From CAMYLR01 sp041577935 (GTDB taxonomy: Bacteria; Gemmatimonadota; Gemmatimonadetes; JACCXV01; JAHWKZ01), in assembly GCA_041577935.1 (NCBI GenBank), contig JBFGIA010000026.1:1-24008 (forward strand): 24,008 nt of DNA, written 5' to 3'. A program made the position numbers and the translations under genes. Below, piece by piece: positions 1 through 6,749 of the stretch (within the stretch, counting starts at the first letter, position 1; each line of letters starts with the position of its first letter). The notes below the pieces were generated by a model. That model was not told where the DNA came from and searched no databases. It saw only the letters and a program-made list of their open reading frames with translations.

Positions 1-2
1 CG

Positions 3-932
3 CCACCACCACCATCAGTGGCACTCGAGGGGGATGTAGTGCACCAGTTCACCGGCGCCCCGATGGCCAACTTGACGGTCGACTTCGCGGGTGAGTCAGC
101 AGTGACGGATGGAAGCGGTCACTTCGTGATCGCCGGAACCCCGTCGAGCTCGCTGCAACCACTCGATTTCACCGGTTCTTCGATCCACAACCGGGAGACG
201 TTTGCGCGCAGCAGCCACACCTTCTGGGAGGTCATTCCATCGTCGTTCAACATGACGGCGTTCAACGATATGGCGCGGGAATTCGAACCGCGGACGATCC
301 GCTGGATGTCCAATCCAGCTGTCTACATCGATACGCGCGCCCACAATTTCCCAGGTGGCGGTCCAGTGCCTCCCGCCTGGATCACCGAGATCGAGAACTC
401 GGTCGCGGGCTTTATCACCGATTGGTCGGACGGTGAGGTCTCCGCCGCGTCGATAACGACCGGCACATCACCACCAGCCGAAGGCTCAACCGGCTGGTTG
501 ATCATCCAGTTCGACGAGGATCCGGGCCGTTACCCGAGCCCGAGCACCGTCGGGTTGGCGCGGACGTTCTGGACCGGCAACCGGGCCATCACGAGTGGTG
601 CGATCTGGTTGCGTTTCGAAGGCATAAGCAGCTCCAGCGTACGCGTTGCGATCTTCGGCCATGAGCTCGGTCACACGTTTGGCATGGGTCACATGGACGG
701 CGCGACTGCCAGCCTGATGACACCATCGATCTCCGAACCTGGATTGACGACCTTCGATGAACAGGCGGGGGACTTCTCTTACGGACGCTCACCGGGCAAC
801 ACCAACCCGGATATCGACGACGCCAGTTTCTTCGTTGGTGCGTTGGTGCCGGCCGGAAACCCAGTCGCGTTTTACGAGTGGGTCTGCGGCGACCCGGTCT
901 TTAGCGAGCCCCAGGAAAAGCAGATCCCCTAG
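3..932 (+). CDS. Secreted metzincin (matrixin-like) zinc metalloprotease, 5' end outside window
   Basis: The frame is open to the left edge and begins with a proline run (PPPPS) before the first GTG at 18, so that GTG is probably an internal valine and the true start lies upstream. Residues just after it (LEGDVV...TDGSGHFVIAG) look like a carboxypeptidase-regulatory-like beta-sandwich. The catalytic signature HELGHTFGMGH (bases 660-692) is the HExxHxxGxxH zinc site of metzincins, and SLMTP about ten residues later fits the Met-turn of matrixins. It should hydrolyse peptide bonds outside the cytoplasm, but the signal peptide is not in view. Substrate is unknown. It converges on the M24 peptidase gene, sharing a CTAG in which both stop codons lie. 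The protease class is secure; the size and N-terminal domains are not. Confidence 0.85.
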   Translation, partial: PPPPSVALEGDVVHQFTGAPMANLTVDFAGESAVTDGSGHFVIAGTPSSSLQPLDFTGSSIHNRETFARSSHTFWEVIPSSFNMTAFNDMAREFEPRTIRWMSNPAVYIDTRAHNFPGGGPVPPAWITEIENSVAGFITDWSDGEVSAASITTGTSPPAEGSTGWLIIQFDEDPGRYPSPSTVGLARTFWTGNRAITSGAIWLRFEGISSSSVRVAIFGHELGHTFGMGHMDGATASLMTPSISEPGLTTFDEQAGDFSYGRSPGNTNPDIDDASFFVGALVPAGNPVAFYEWVCGDPVFSEPQEKQIP

Positions 933-2047
933 GTCAGAGAGGCATCGCGCAACTCGACGCCGGCATAGCACTGACCGCGTAAAGACAGAACGTCGACTCC
1001 ACTTTCAGTGACGAGAACGTCATCCTCCCATCGCACACCAAAGCGTTCGGGCAGATAGACACCGGGCTCAACCGTCACCACATCGCGCGGGGCAACAACG
1101 GTCTCGCTATCGGCTACCAGGTACGGAGGCTCGTGAATCTCGCGACCGAGGCCGTGACCGAGGCGATGCGTAAAGTGTTCTCTGTGACCGGCTTCGCGGA
1201 TCACCGACCGCGCGGCCTCATCGACATCTCCAGCGATCGCTCCCGGGCCAAGCGCTGCCAACCCGGCCGCCTGGGCCAGACGGACGAGCTCGTGGATAGC
1301 CCGATACTCCGCCGGCGCATCGGCGATCGACACGATCCCATCGTCCCACCAGAAAGATCGCGTCAGGTCGGCGCTAAAACCGTCTAGCCAACCGCCCCAA
1401 TCGATCAGTACCGATTGGCCTGGTGTGAGCGCGCGGTCGCTCGGCTCCCCGTGTGGAACCGAGGAGCCAGGCCCGAACTGCACCAACGCCCAGCCCTCCG
1501 CATGATGCTGCCGGAAGGCTTCGATAAACCGGTCGCCCACGACGCGCTCGGTGAGCCCCGCTTCGAGCGTGCCCACGACCTCGCTAAATACGGCCCAGGC
1601 GACCTCGATCGCGCGCTCGAGCAGCGCCACCTCTTCCCTATCCTTCGAGCGACGCAACCGTTCGAACAGCGATGCGCCATCAACGAATCGCGCCGATGCG
1701 GCAGCGGCCAATCGCTCCGCGTCGTGGTACGCGGTCGATGGCTCGACTGCCCACGTTCCGCCGCCACCACTCTCGATCTGTGTCGCTGCGACCGCGAACG
1801 GGGGCTCGGTTTCCTCCCAACCGATCACGTTCGCCCACTCGATCTGCGAGGCCAAATGATCTCGCTCGAACGCAGGACACACGATCCAAGGCTCGCCCTC
1901 GCGTGTGACGCCGAGACACGTCAGTCGCTCGGTGCGCCACAACGACACTCCGGTCAGGTAGGTGAAGTTGACCCCGGGGGTAGCGAGCAGACCATCCCAA
2001 CCGCTCTCAATCAAACCATTCTGAGCTCGTTTCCACCGCTCACTCAT
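929..2047 (-). CDS. M24 family metallopeptidase (Xaa-Pro aminopeptidase/prolidase-like)
   Basis: A 372-residue protein with an N-terminal creatinase-like domain (about 1-135) and a C-terminal pita-bread peptidase domain. All five dinuclear metal ligands are visible: D216 and D227 (IDWGGWLDGFSADLTRS), H298 (LGHGLG), E327 (VEPGVY) and E341 (RWEDD). This predicts a cytoplasmic, Mn/Co-dependent enzyme that releases the N-terminal residue before proline or splits X-Pro dipeptides; the sequence does not tell which. No signal peptide is seen. The start ATG overlaps the glutaredoxin stop in an ATGA, so it is translationally coupled as the last gene of the FakAB-like/glutaredoxin operon. A long open frame on the opposite strand (1415-2212) is only its high-GC shadow. 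Confidence 0.9.
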   Translation of the reverse strand: MSERWKRAQNGLIESGWDGLLATPGVNFTYLTGVSLWRTERLTCLGVTREGEPWIVCPAFERDHLASQIEWANVIGWEETEPPFAVAATQIESGGGGTWAVEPSTAYHDAERLAAAASARFVDGASLFERLRRSKDREEVALLERAIEVAWAVFSEVVGTLEAGLTERVVGDRFIEAFRQHHAEGWALVQFGPGSSVPHGEPSDRALTPGQSVLIDWGGWLDGFSADLTRSFWWDDGIVSIADAPAEYRAIHELVRLAQAAGLAALGPGAIAGDVDEAARSVIREAGHREHFTHRLGHGLGREIHEPPYLVADSETVVAPRDVVTVEPGVYLPERFGVRWEDDVLVTESGVDVLSLRGQCYAGVELRDASLT

Positions 2048-2322
2048 GACTTGAGTCCCGCCAGTTTTCCATCGCGGTCATACGCCACCAGCTCGCGGTA
2101 CCCGCCGATCAGCTCACCGTCGATCACGATCTGTGGAAACGTGCGGGCATCGGGTGCCACCTCGGCTAGGCGCGCTCTTCCTTCCGCGGTGCGCAAAAGG
2201 TGCTCCTCTTGATACCGGATTCCGCGCGTTTCTAACAACAGCTTGGCGCGAATACAAAACGAGCACGGATCGGTCGTGTAGACGACGACCCGGCTGGTGT
2301 CTGCGTCGCCGGGGCCCGTCAC
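2044..2322 (-). CDS. Glutaredoxin
   Basis: A 92-residue protein of normal glutaredoxin length. It has the dithiol active site C20-S-F-C23 after the first beta-strand, the T61-F-P63 cis-proline motif, and GGY at 73-75 followed by EL, which together form the glutathione-binding groove. It should reduce protein disulfides or glutathione mixed disulfides in the cytoplasm (GrxC-like). The CSFC centre differs from the classic CPYC but keeps both cysteines, so a dithiol mechanism remains possible. The start codon is GTG and overlaps the stop of the upstream fusion kinase in GTGA, while its own stop overlaps the start of the M24 peptidase. It is the middle gene of a three-gene coupled operon. Confidence 0.9.
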   Translation of the reverse strand: MTGPGDADTSRVVVYTTDPCSFCIRAKLLLETRGIRYQEEHLLRTAEGRARLAEVAPDARTFPQIVIDGELIGGYRELVAYDRDGKLAGLKS

Positions 2323-4118
2323 GAAGGCGCTCGCAGGTACCCGACTGCTACCGCGCCGGGACCCGCGTGGACACCCAGAACGGGTCCCACTTCGACGATG
2401 TCGAATTCGCTCTCCGGTGCAAGCGCAGCCAGCTCTGACCGGTATGCGTCAGCGACCCCTGGAGCGCCCGCATGGGCGATCCAGATTCGATCAGGGCGCG
2501 GGGACTCACGCTTTAGCGTCTTGCGAGCTCGATCGAGGATGTTCAGATGGATGCGCCCTCGGCGCGCGACACCGATCACCTTGGGTGCCCCCCGTTCGAT
2601 CGGGACCGTAACCACCGGGACGAGCCCGAGTCTTTCGGCGACGCGAATCTTCCAACCCCCAACCCGTCCACCACGCGCGAGGAACTCGAGCGTTGGGAAC
2701 CCGACCCACATCCGAACGCGATCGCGGGCATCTTCGGCGGCCGCCACCACGGCTTCAACCGTGCCGCCATCTAGCGCACACTTGGCGGCCGCCTGAACAA
2801 TCAACCCCTGAGCAACCGATGCGGTGCCGGTATCGATCACCGTGACGCGACCATCGCCCACGAGCTCGCTCCCCTTGCGAGCGGCATTCATCGTTCCGCT
2901 CAGAGCTGCCGACAACGATACCACGACGATCGACGTGTAGTGCTCGAACAGATACTTGTATAGGGCGGCGTAATCGCCCGGGGGTGGCTGGGACGTTCCA
3001 ACCGTCTGCTCGCCGCGTCGCAACCGCTCATAGACCTCGTCCGGGTTGAGCGTCTGTTTGTCGAGATACGCGGCTGATCCGAGTAACACGCGCAGCGGCA
3101 CAACGTGGATGCGGAGATGCTGTTGGTCCCGTTCTGGCAGATCTGCGGCTGTGTCCGTCACCACCGCCACCCTCTCGCGGCCGAATTGCTCGGCGTGCTG
3201 GATCCGCATGTCATCGGCCTTGGTGCTGACCACCTCACCGAACTCGGCAACCGCGCCGAAGACCGCTTCAGGATCGTCGGAGTGAACATGGACTCTCAGC
3301 CTGTGGGGTGAACCGGCGACGACGAGTGAGTCACCGAATCGTACGATCGCAGCGCGAACGGTCGCCAAATCGAGGCCTCGCCCCTCGACCAGACACTCGG
3401 TGCAGTAGCGGTAGGTGATCTCGTCTGGACTCTCGACGATCGAAGCGCGCTCGAGAGGTGCGGCATGGTCGCCCTCTTCGATCACCGCGCCCGCCAATCG
3501 TCCTTCGGCGAAATGGTTGATCCCCTCGAGGAAATACACGAACCCCTGCGCGCCAGCATCCACGACACCGGCACGAGCCAGCACCTTGAGTTGTTTTGGA
3601 GTTTCAGAGAGTGCTTCGCGCGCGGTCGTTAGCGCCCCGCCGAAGACCTGCAACAGGTCCGCCCCATCGGTGGCGCTGTCGGCAGAGAACCGGTCTGCCC
3701 ACGCGCGCATCACACTCAGAATCGTCCCCTCGCGTGGCTTTTCGAGGGCTTGCTGAGCAGCCTGGTTGGCGTTCGTTACCGCCCGCGCCAAACCCTGGCC
3801 GTTGGCTCTCTCCCAGCCATCCAGAGCGGCCGCAAAACCTTCGAAGAACTGGGCTACGATCGCACCGGAATTGCCGCACGCACCGAACAGCGCACCGTCG
3901 GCCAACGCCCGGCTGACCTTCCCGATGCTGCGGCTCCGAACCCGCTGCGCCTGCTCGACGGCGCTGACCAGGGTCGCCGCCATGTTCGTTCCGGTATCTC
4001 CATCCGGGACGGGGAATACGTTGATTCCGTTGAGGTTCTCTTGCCGCTGGCTGACCCAGCGCGCAGCCGCTCGCGTCGAGCGTCGAAGCCGCACCCCGTC
4101 GAGGTAATGAACCGCCAT
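2319..4118 (-). CDS. FakA-like (DhaL/DAK2) and DegV (FakB-like) fusion protein, probable fatty acid kinase
   Basis: A 599-residue protein with three parts. Residues 1 to about 200 are a DhaL/DAK2 kinase domain: PVPDGDTGTNM at 36-46 supplies the Mg-ATP aspartates D39 and D41, and GVVDAGAQGF lies near 184-193. Residues about 230-312 match the FakA linker: YCTEC at 238-242, VHVHSDDP at 276-283 and DDMRIQH, with C239, H277 and H279 resembling its metal site. Residues about 316-599 are a DegV lipid-binding domain: TDTAADLP at 321-328, GTSQPPPGDY, SLSAALSGT and RGGRVGG. In Firmicutes, FakA phosphorylates a fatty acid bound by the separate protein FakB; here both may be on one chain. It is cytoplasmic and no TM segment is seen. 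It precedes glutaredoxin and M24 peptidase in one operon. ATG has no clear SD; see the TAGAGT note. Confidence 0.85.
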   Translation of the reverse strand: MAVHYLDGVRLRRSTRAAARWVSQRQENLNGINVFPVPDGDTGTNMAATLVSAVEQAQRVRSRSIGKVSRALADGALFGACGNSGAIVAQFFEGFAAALDGWERANGQGLARAVTNANQAAQQALEKPREGTILSVMRAWADRFSADSATDGADLLQVFGGALTTAREALSETPKQLKVLARAGVVDAGAQGFVYFLEGINHFAEGRLAGAVIEEGDHAAPLERASIVESPDEITYRYCTECLVEGRGLDLATVRAAIVRFGDSLVVAGSPHRLRVHVHSDDPEAVFGAVAEFGEVVSTKADDMRIQHAEQFGRERVAVVTDTAADLPERDQQHLRIHVVPLRVLLGSAAYLDKQTLNPDEVYERLRRGEQTVGTSQPPPGDYAALYKYLFEHYTSIVVVSLSAALSGTMNAARKGSELVGDGRVTVIDTGTASVAQGLIVQAAAKCALDGGTVEAVVAAAEDARDRVRMWVGFPTLEFLARGGRVGGWKIRVAERLGLVPVVTVPIERGAPKVIGVARRGRIHLNILDRARKTLKRESPRPDRIWIAHAGAPGVADAYRSELAALAPESEFDIVEVGPVLGVHAGPGAVAVGYLRAPS

Positions 4119-4124
4119 GGGTCC

Positions 4125-4130
4125 ACTCTA
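4125..4130 (-). promoter_or_regulatory. Candidate leaderless -10 hexamer (TAGAGT) of the fakAB-like gene
   Basis: On the minus strand TAGAGT is followed by six bases and then the ATG at 4118. No Shine-Dalgarno sequence stands at the usual distance. The position would put the transcription start at or next to the ATG. The same hexamer forms the -10 of the dinB promoter. A -35 is not clear: the T-rich tail of the HU terminator lies where it should be. Confidence 0.4.
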
Positions 4131-4144
4131 CTCCCGTTTGAACC

Positions 4145-4174
4145 TAAACAAAAGGCATCCGCGTCCGGATGCCT
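4145..4174 (-). terminator. Rho-independent terminator of the HU gene
   Basis: AGGCATCCG (4153-4161) and CGGATGCCT (4166-4174) form a perfect 9-base stem with a 4-base loop. Read on the minus strand, the hairpin is followed directly by TTTTGTTTA, a typical U-tract. It lies 33 bases past the HU stop codon and 27 bases before the next minus-strand start, so it separates HU from the downstream kinase operon. Confidence 0.9.
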
Positions 4175-4207
4175 CTTGCTGCCGTTTCTTTGGCCTGCCG
4201 GCGGAAA

Positions 4208-4498
4208 TTACTTGTCGACTCGGTCCTTGAGGCCCTTGCCAGCCTTGAAAGCCGGGTAACGGGCAGCAGAAATCTGAATCGTCTCACCCGTCTGCGGATT
4301 ACGGCCCGAACGGGCTTTCCGCTTCCGTTGCTCGAAAGTTCCAAATCCAGTGATCTGGACCCGACGTCCAGCTCTTAGCTCGTTGGAGATGATCCCCCCT
4401 CGTTCGGTGGAAAAGAGCGCGTTCAGCGTCTCCTCCGCGTCTCTCTTGGTGAGACCCGTCTTACGGGCCAAGGCGTCGCGCAACTCGGTTTTGTTCAT
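4208..4498 (-). CDS. HU family DNA-binding protein
   Basis: A 96-residue histone-like protein of usual HU length. The N-terminal helices (MNKTELRDALARKTGLTKRD) form the dimer core. GFGTF near residues 51-55 and the arm tip GRNPQTGE near 65-72 are the conserved minor-groove-binding features; the proline that intercalates into DNA is present. It bends and compacts DNA in the nucleoid. A GGAGG lies about 11 bases before the ATG. It is set off downstream by a strong terminator; upstream is the glycerophosphodiesterase gene, 60 bases away, so it may have its own promoter, which I could not place. HU versus IHF subunit cannot be fully separated by eye, but the short generic form fits HU. Confidence 0.93.
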   Translation of the reverse strand: MNKTELRDALARKTGLTKRDAEETLNALFSTERGGIISNELRAGRRVQITGFGTFEQRKRKARSGRNPQTGETIQISAARYPAFKAGKGLKDRVDK

Positions 4499-4558
4499 GC
4501 GAACTTCAACCTCCAGGTCAAGATTCTCGTCTGCGGGGAAAGGCGTTGCTATCGGACA

Positions 4559-5377
4559 TTACGCTTCTGTGGCGGGGGTGTCAACAGCCGTTCGGCCAGC
4601 AATCACGCGGCAAAGCCGCTCCGGGAAGTCGGAGATCAGCCCATCCACCCCGAGGTCCAGAAGCGCGTTCATCTCGTCGACCTCGTTTACGGTCCAGACA
4701 AAGACTTCGCGATCGATCGCGTGAGCGGCCCGGACGAAAGCCTTACTAAGAACTGGAATCCCGTTCCAGTTAACCGGTACCGCGAACGCCGCACCGGGAG
4801 GTTCATACCCGTCCCAGCGCTTGGAGACTACCCGGCGCATGAACCCAGCCACGTCGTTGGGTCCAAATCCTGTCTGGTGTCGAGGCACCAGCTCACGATA
4901 TCGATTGAGCGGCCCCTGTTTTAGCGAGAACACGAGCACCCTCGATCGGGCATCCATCGTTTGCAGGACAGTGTTTAGCTGAGACTCCAGCGGTGGGTCA
5001 TCCTGCTTGATCTCAACGATGATCGAGACATCGGGAAACGCTTCCAGCAATTCGGCCAGCGTTGGGATCCGAAGTCCCTGCCCGCGAAAAGGAAAAGTGT
5101 CGCCATCATCGAGCGTGAAGTTGTAACCCGCATCGAGCGCCCTCAGCTGGTCCAGTGATAGGTCACGGACCTTACCACGACCATCGGTCGTCCGCTCGAG
5201 GGTCGAGTCGTGGATCACGACGACCTCACCCTCAGCTGAGGTGTGAACGTCGAGCTCGAACGCCTCGGCGCCCACCTCTAGGGCGGCTTCGAAGGCGACA
5301 AGGGTGTTCTCTGGGTGGGTTCCGCGCGCCCCGCGATGCGCGAACGGGCGCGGCGTGGGTCCATCAAAGAAAGCCAT
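4559..5377 (-). CDS. Glycerophosphodiester phosphodiesterase
   Basis: A 272-residue GDPD-family TIM-barrel enzyme. Catalytic features are in order: H14-R15-G16 with PENT at 22-25, the metal ligands E41 and D43 (FELDVH), and H56-D57 (VIHDSTLERTTDG). Further barrel motifs IPTLAELLE, IIVEIK, VFVWTVN and GVDGLISDFPE follow the family to the C-terminus. It hydrolyses glycerophosphodiesters, made by phospholipid deacylation, to glycerol-3-phosphate and an alcohol. No signal peptide is present, so it is of the cytoplasmic UgpQ type. It follows the HAD hydrolase by 9 bases. No Shine-Dalgarno is seen at the ATG; a TAGACT hexamer six bases upstream suggests an additional leaderless transcript. Confidence 0.92.
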   Translation of the reverse strand: MAFFDGPTPRPFAHRGARGTHPENTLVAFEAALEVGAEAFELDVHTSAEGEVVVIHDSTLERTTDGRGKVRDLSLDQLRALDAGYNFTLDDGDTFPFRGQGLRIPTLAELLEAFPDVSIIVEIKQDDPPLESQLNTVLQTMDARSRVLVFSLKQGPLNRYRELVPRHQTGFGPNDVAGFMRRVVSKRWDGYEPPGAAFAVPVNWNGIPVLSKAFVRAAHAIDREVFVWTVNEVDEMNALLDLGVDGLISDFPERLCRVIAGRTAVDTPATEA

Positions 5378-5383
5378 GCGGCC

Positions 5384-5413
5384 AGTCTAGGATCGGTCCG
5401 CCAGGCGCGCCAA
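5384..5413 (-). promoter_or_regulatory. Candidate leaderless promoter of the glycerophosphodiesterase gene
   Basis: On the minus strand TTGGCG (5408-5413), an 18-base spacer and TAGACT (5384-5389) are followed by exactly six bases and the ATG. The first three bases of TAGACT are also the TAG stop codon of the HAD gene. The gene has no Shine-Dalgarno sequence. The -35 matches the consensus at four of six positions, so this is plausible but not firm. Confidence 0.4.
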
Positions 5414-6103
5414 GTCGGCGACGTCTCGCAAGTCGGTGACTCGTTCCGCGCCTTTGGGGAGCTCACCGCCACGACCACGACGATCGAGCCAAATTGCCTT
5501 CCACCCCACATCAAGAGCAGCCTGAATGTCGTGATCGATCTGATCGCCAACCATGATTGGCGCACGGTGATCGGCAAGCGGGCCGAGTGCGCGGTGCGCC
5601 GCGTGGAATGCCGCCCGTCCAGGCTTGGCCGCGGGTAAGCGTCCCGAGACGAGCACCTGAGTAAAGAAACCGTCGAGTCGCAGTTGTCCGAGAAGCGGCT
5701 CGAGTCGGCTGTCCCAGTTCGACAACACCGCCAGCGGGAACCCCGCCCGCCGCAATTTGCGCAGAGCAGGCCTGACGTCTGCCGGTACCCGCCAGGCATC
5801 ATCGGTCGCAAACCAGTCGTATGCGTGATCGAAGAAGCGCTCAAAATCAAAGTCGTCCGGCAACGGACCAGCCTCGGCGATCGCCCCTGCGGCGACCCGA
5901 CGCCACCAATCGCGTTCCGATGTTGGATCGAACGTTCCAAACGCCAGGGGCGGCGCGGCACCAAACGCCCTTCGAAACCCGGCCTCGAGCGCGACCGGAT
6001 CGAGCGAGACACCCTCACGCTTGGCCAGTTCGGCGTAGGCCTCGCCAACGCCACGCCGCAGTTCGACCAGTGTCCCGGCGGCGTCAAGAACAACGATCTG
6101 CAT
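5387..6103 (-). CDS. HAD-IA family hydrolase (HDHD3-like)
   Basis: A 238-residue haloacid dehalogenase-superfamily enzyme. Motif I is VVLDAAGTL with nucleophile D6; motif II is VLSNWDSRL; motif III is AKPGRAAF; motif IV is GDQIDHDIQAA. A helical cap lies between motifs I and II. The usual second aspartate of phosphatases (DxD) is alanine here, as in dehalogenase-like and HDHD3-type members, so a simple phosphomonoesterase role is doubtful. The ATG at 6103 is chosen because it starts right before the first strand of the fold; the frame stays open upstream but there it runs antisense through lemA. It is divergent from lemA and upstream of the glycerophosphodiesterase. Substrate is unknown. Confidence 0.88.
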   Translation of the reverse strand: MQIVVLDAAGTLVELRRGVGEAYAELAKREGVSLDPVALEAGFRRAFGAAPPLAFGTFDPTSERDWWRRVAAGAIAEAGPLPDDFDFERFFDHAYDWFATDDAWRVPADVRPALRKLRRAGFPLAVLSNWDSRLEPLLGQLRLDGFFTQVLVSGRLPAAKPGRAAFHAAHRALGPLADHRAPIMVGDQIDHDIQAALDVGWKAIWLDRRGRGGELPKGAERVTDLRDVADLARLADRS

Positions 6104-6128
6104 TGCGGTTGACAAAACTCCACTCCAG

Positions 6129-6161
6129 TTGTGCGTGGCACAGAGCGTGCTTAGATACTGT
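6129..6161 (+). promoter_or_regulatory. Candidate lemA promoter, possibly leaderless
   Basis: TACTGT (6156-6161) ends six bases before the lemA ATG at 6168, and an overlapping TAGATA (6152-6157) lies 17 bases after TTGTGC (6129-6134). No Shine-Dalgarno is present. Either hexamer would start the RNA at or within a few bases of the ATG. The two readings cannot be separated by eye. Confidence 0.4.
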
Positions 6162-6167
6162 CTAACC

Positions 6168-6749
6168 ATGTCCAGCGCCATTCTCATATCGATCGTCGGG
6201 ATCGGCATCGTCGCGCTCTGGGTAGCGTGGCTTTTCAATGAGCTGGTTGGGCTCAGGAACCGACTCCGGGCAGCGTGGGGCGACATCGATGCTCTTCTCA
6301 AGCGAAGAGCCGATCTCATCCCTGGCGTTGTGGCTGCGGTTCGCGGGTACGCCGCGCATGAGGAACGCACTCTGGAGGGCGTCACTGCAGCGCGAACGAC
6401 GGCGATGCTGGCCGGTGGCGGGCCGGAGGGGACGGCTTCACGAGCTGCCGCCGAGAACGCGCTCACCCAGCGTTTGAACCAACTGTTGGCGCTGGTTGAA
6501 GATTATCCCGATCTAAAGGCAAGCACGAACTTCCTGCAGCTGCAAGAAGAGCTAACCGAGACCGAGAACCATATCGCCAACGCTCGACGCTACTACAACG
6601 CGGTGGTACGCGACTACAACACGCGCCGCGAGACGTTCCCGAACCTCTTGATCTCGGCGCCGCTGGGGTTCGCGCCGGGTGAGTTCTTCGAGCTCACGGA
6701 ATTGGCCCAGCGCGAAGCTCCGGATGTGGGAACCACGGAGCCGGAGTGA
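6168..6749 (+). CDS. lemA: LemA family protein
   Basis: A 193-residue protein with one N-terminal membrane segment (about residues 3-24, ILISIVGIGIVALWVAWLF) followed by the LemA helical domain. Family hallmarks are WGDIDALLKRRADLIP, NFLQLQEELTETENHIANAR and RYYNAVVRDYNT, then FPNLL. The helical part is expected outside the membrane; the biochemical role of the family is unsettled. The ATG at 6168 is preferred to a TTG at 6129 because it starts directly before the membrane helix. The stop overlaps the next start in GTGA, so lemA is coupled to the DUF2207 gene, a common pairing. Confidence 0.92.
   Translation: MSSAILISIVGIGIVALWVAWLFNELVGLRNRLRAAWGDIDALLKRRADLIPGVVAAVRGYAAHEERTLEGVTAARTTAMLAGGGPEGTASRAAAENALTQRLNQLLALVEDYPDLKASTNFLQLQEELTETENHIANARRYYNAVVRDYNTRRETFPNLLISAPLGFAPGEFFELTELAQREAPDVGTTEPE

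Noticed and set aside
1415..2212. Long open frame on the plus strand opposite the M24 peptidase
   Set aside because: It runs antisense to a gene with all catalytic residues, its product is arginine-rich and low-complexity, and no ribosome site is present; a typical high-GC shadow.
6104..6466. Upstream in-frame extension of the HAD hydrolase
   Set aside because: It is antisense to lemA and would add 121 residues before the first strand of the HAD fold; the ATG at 6103 fits the family start.
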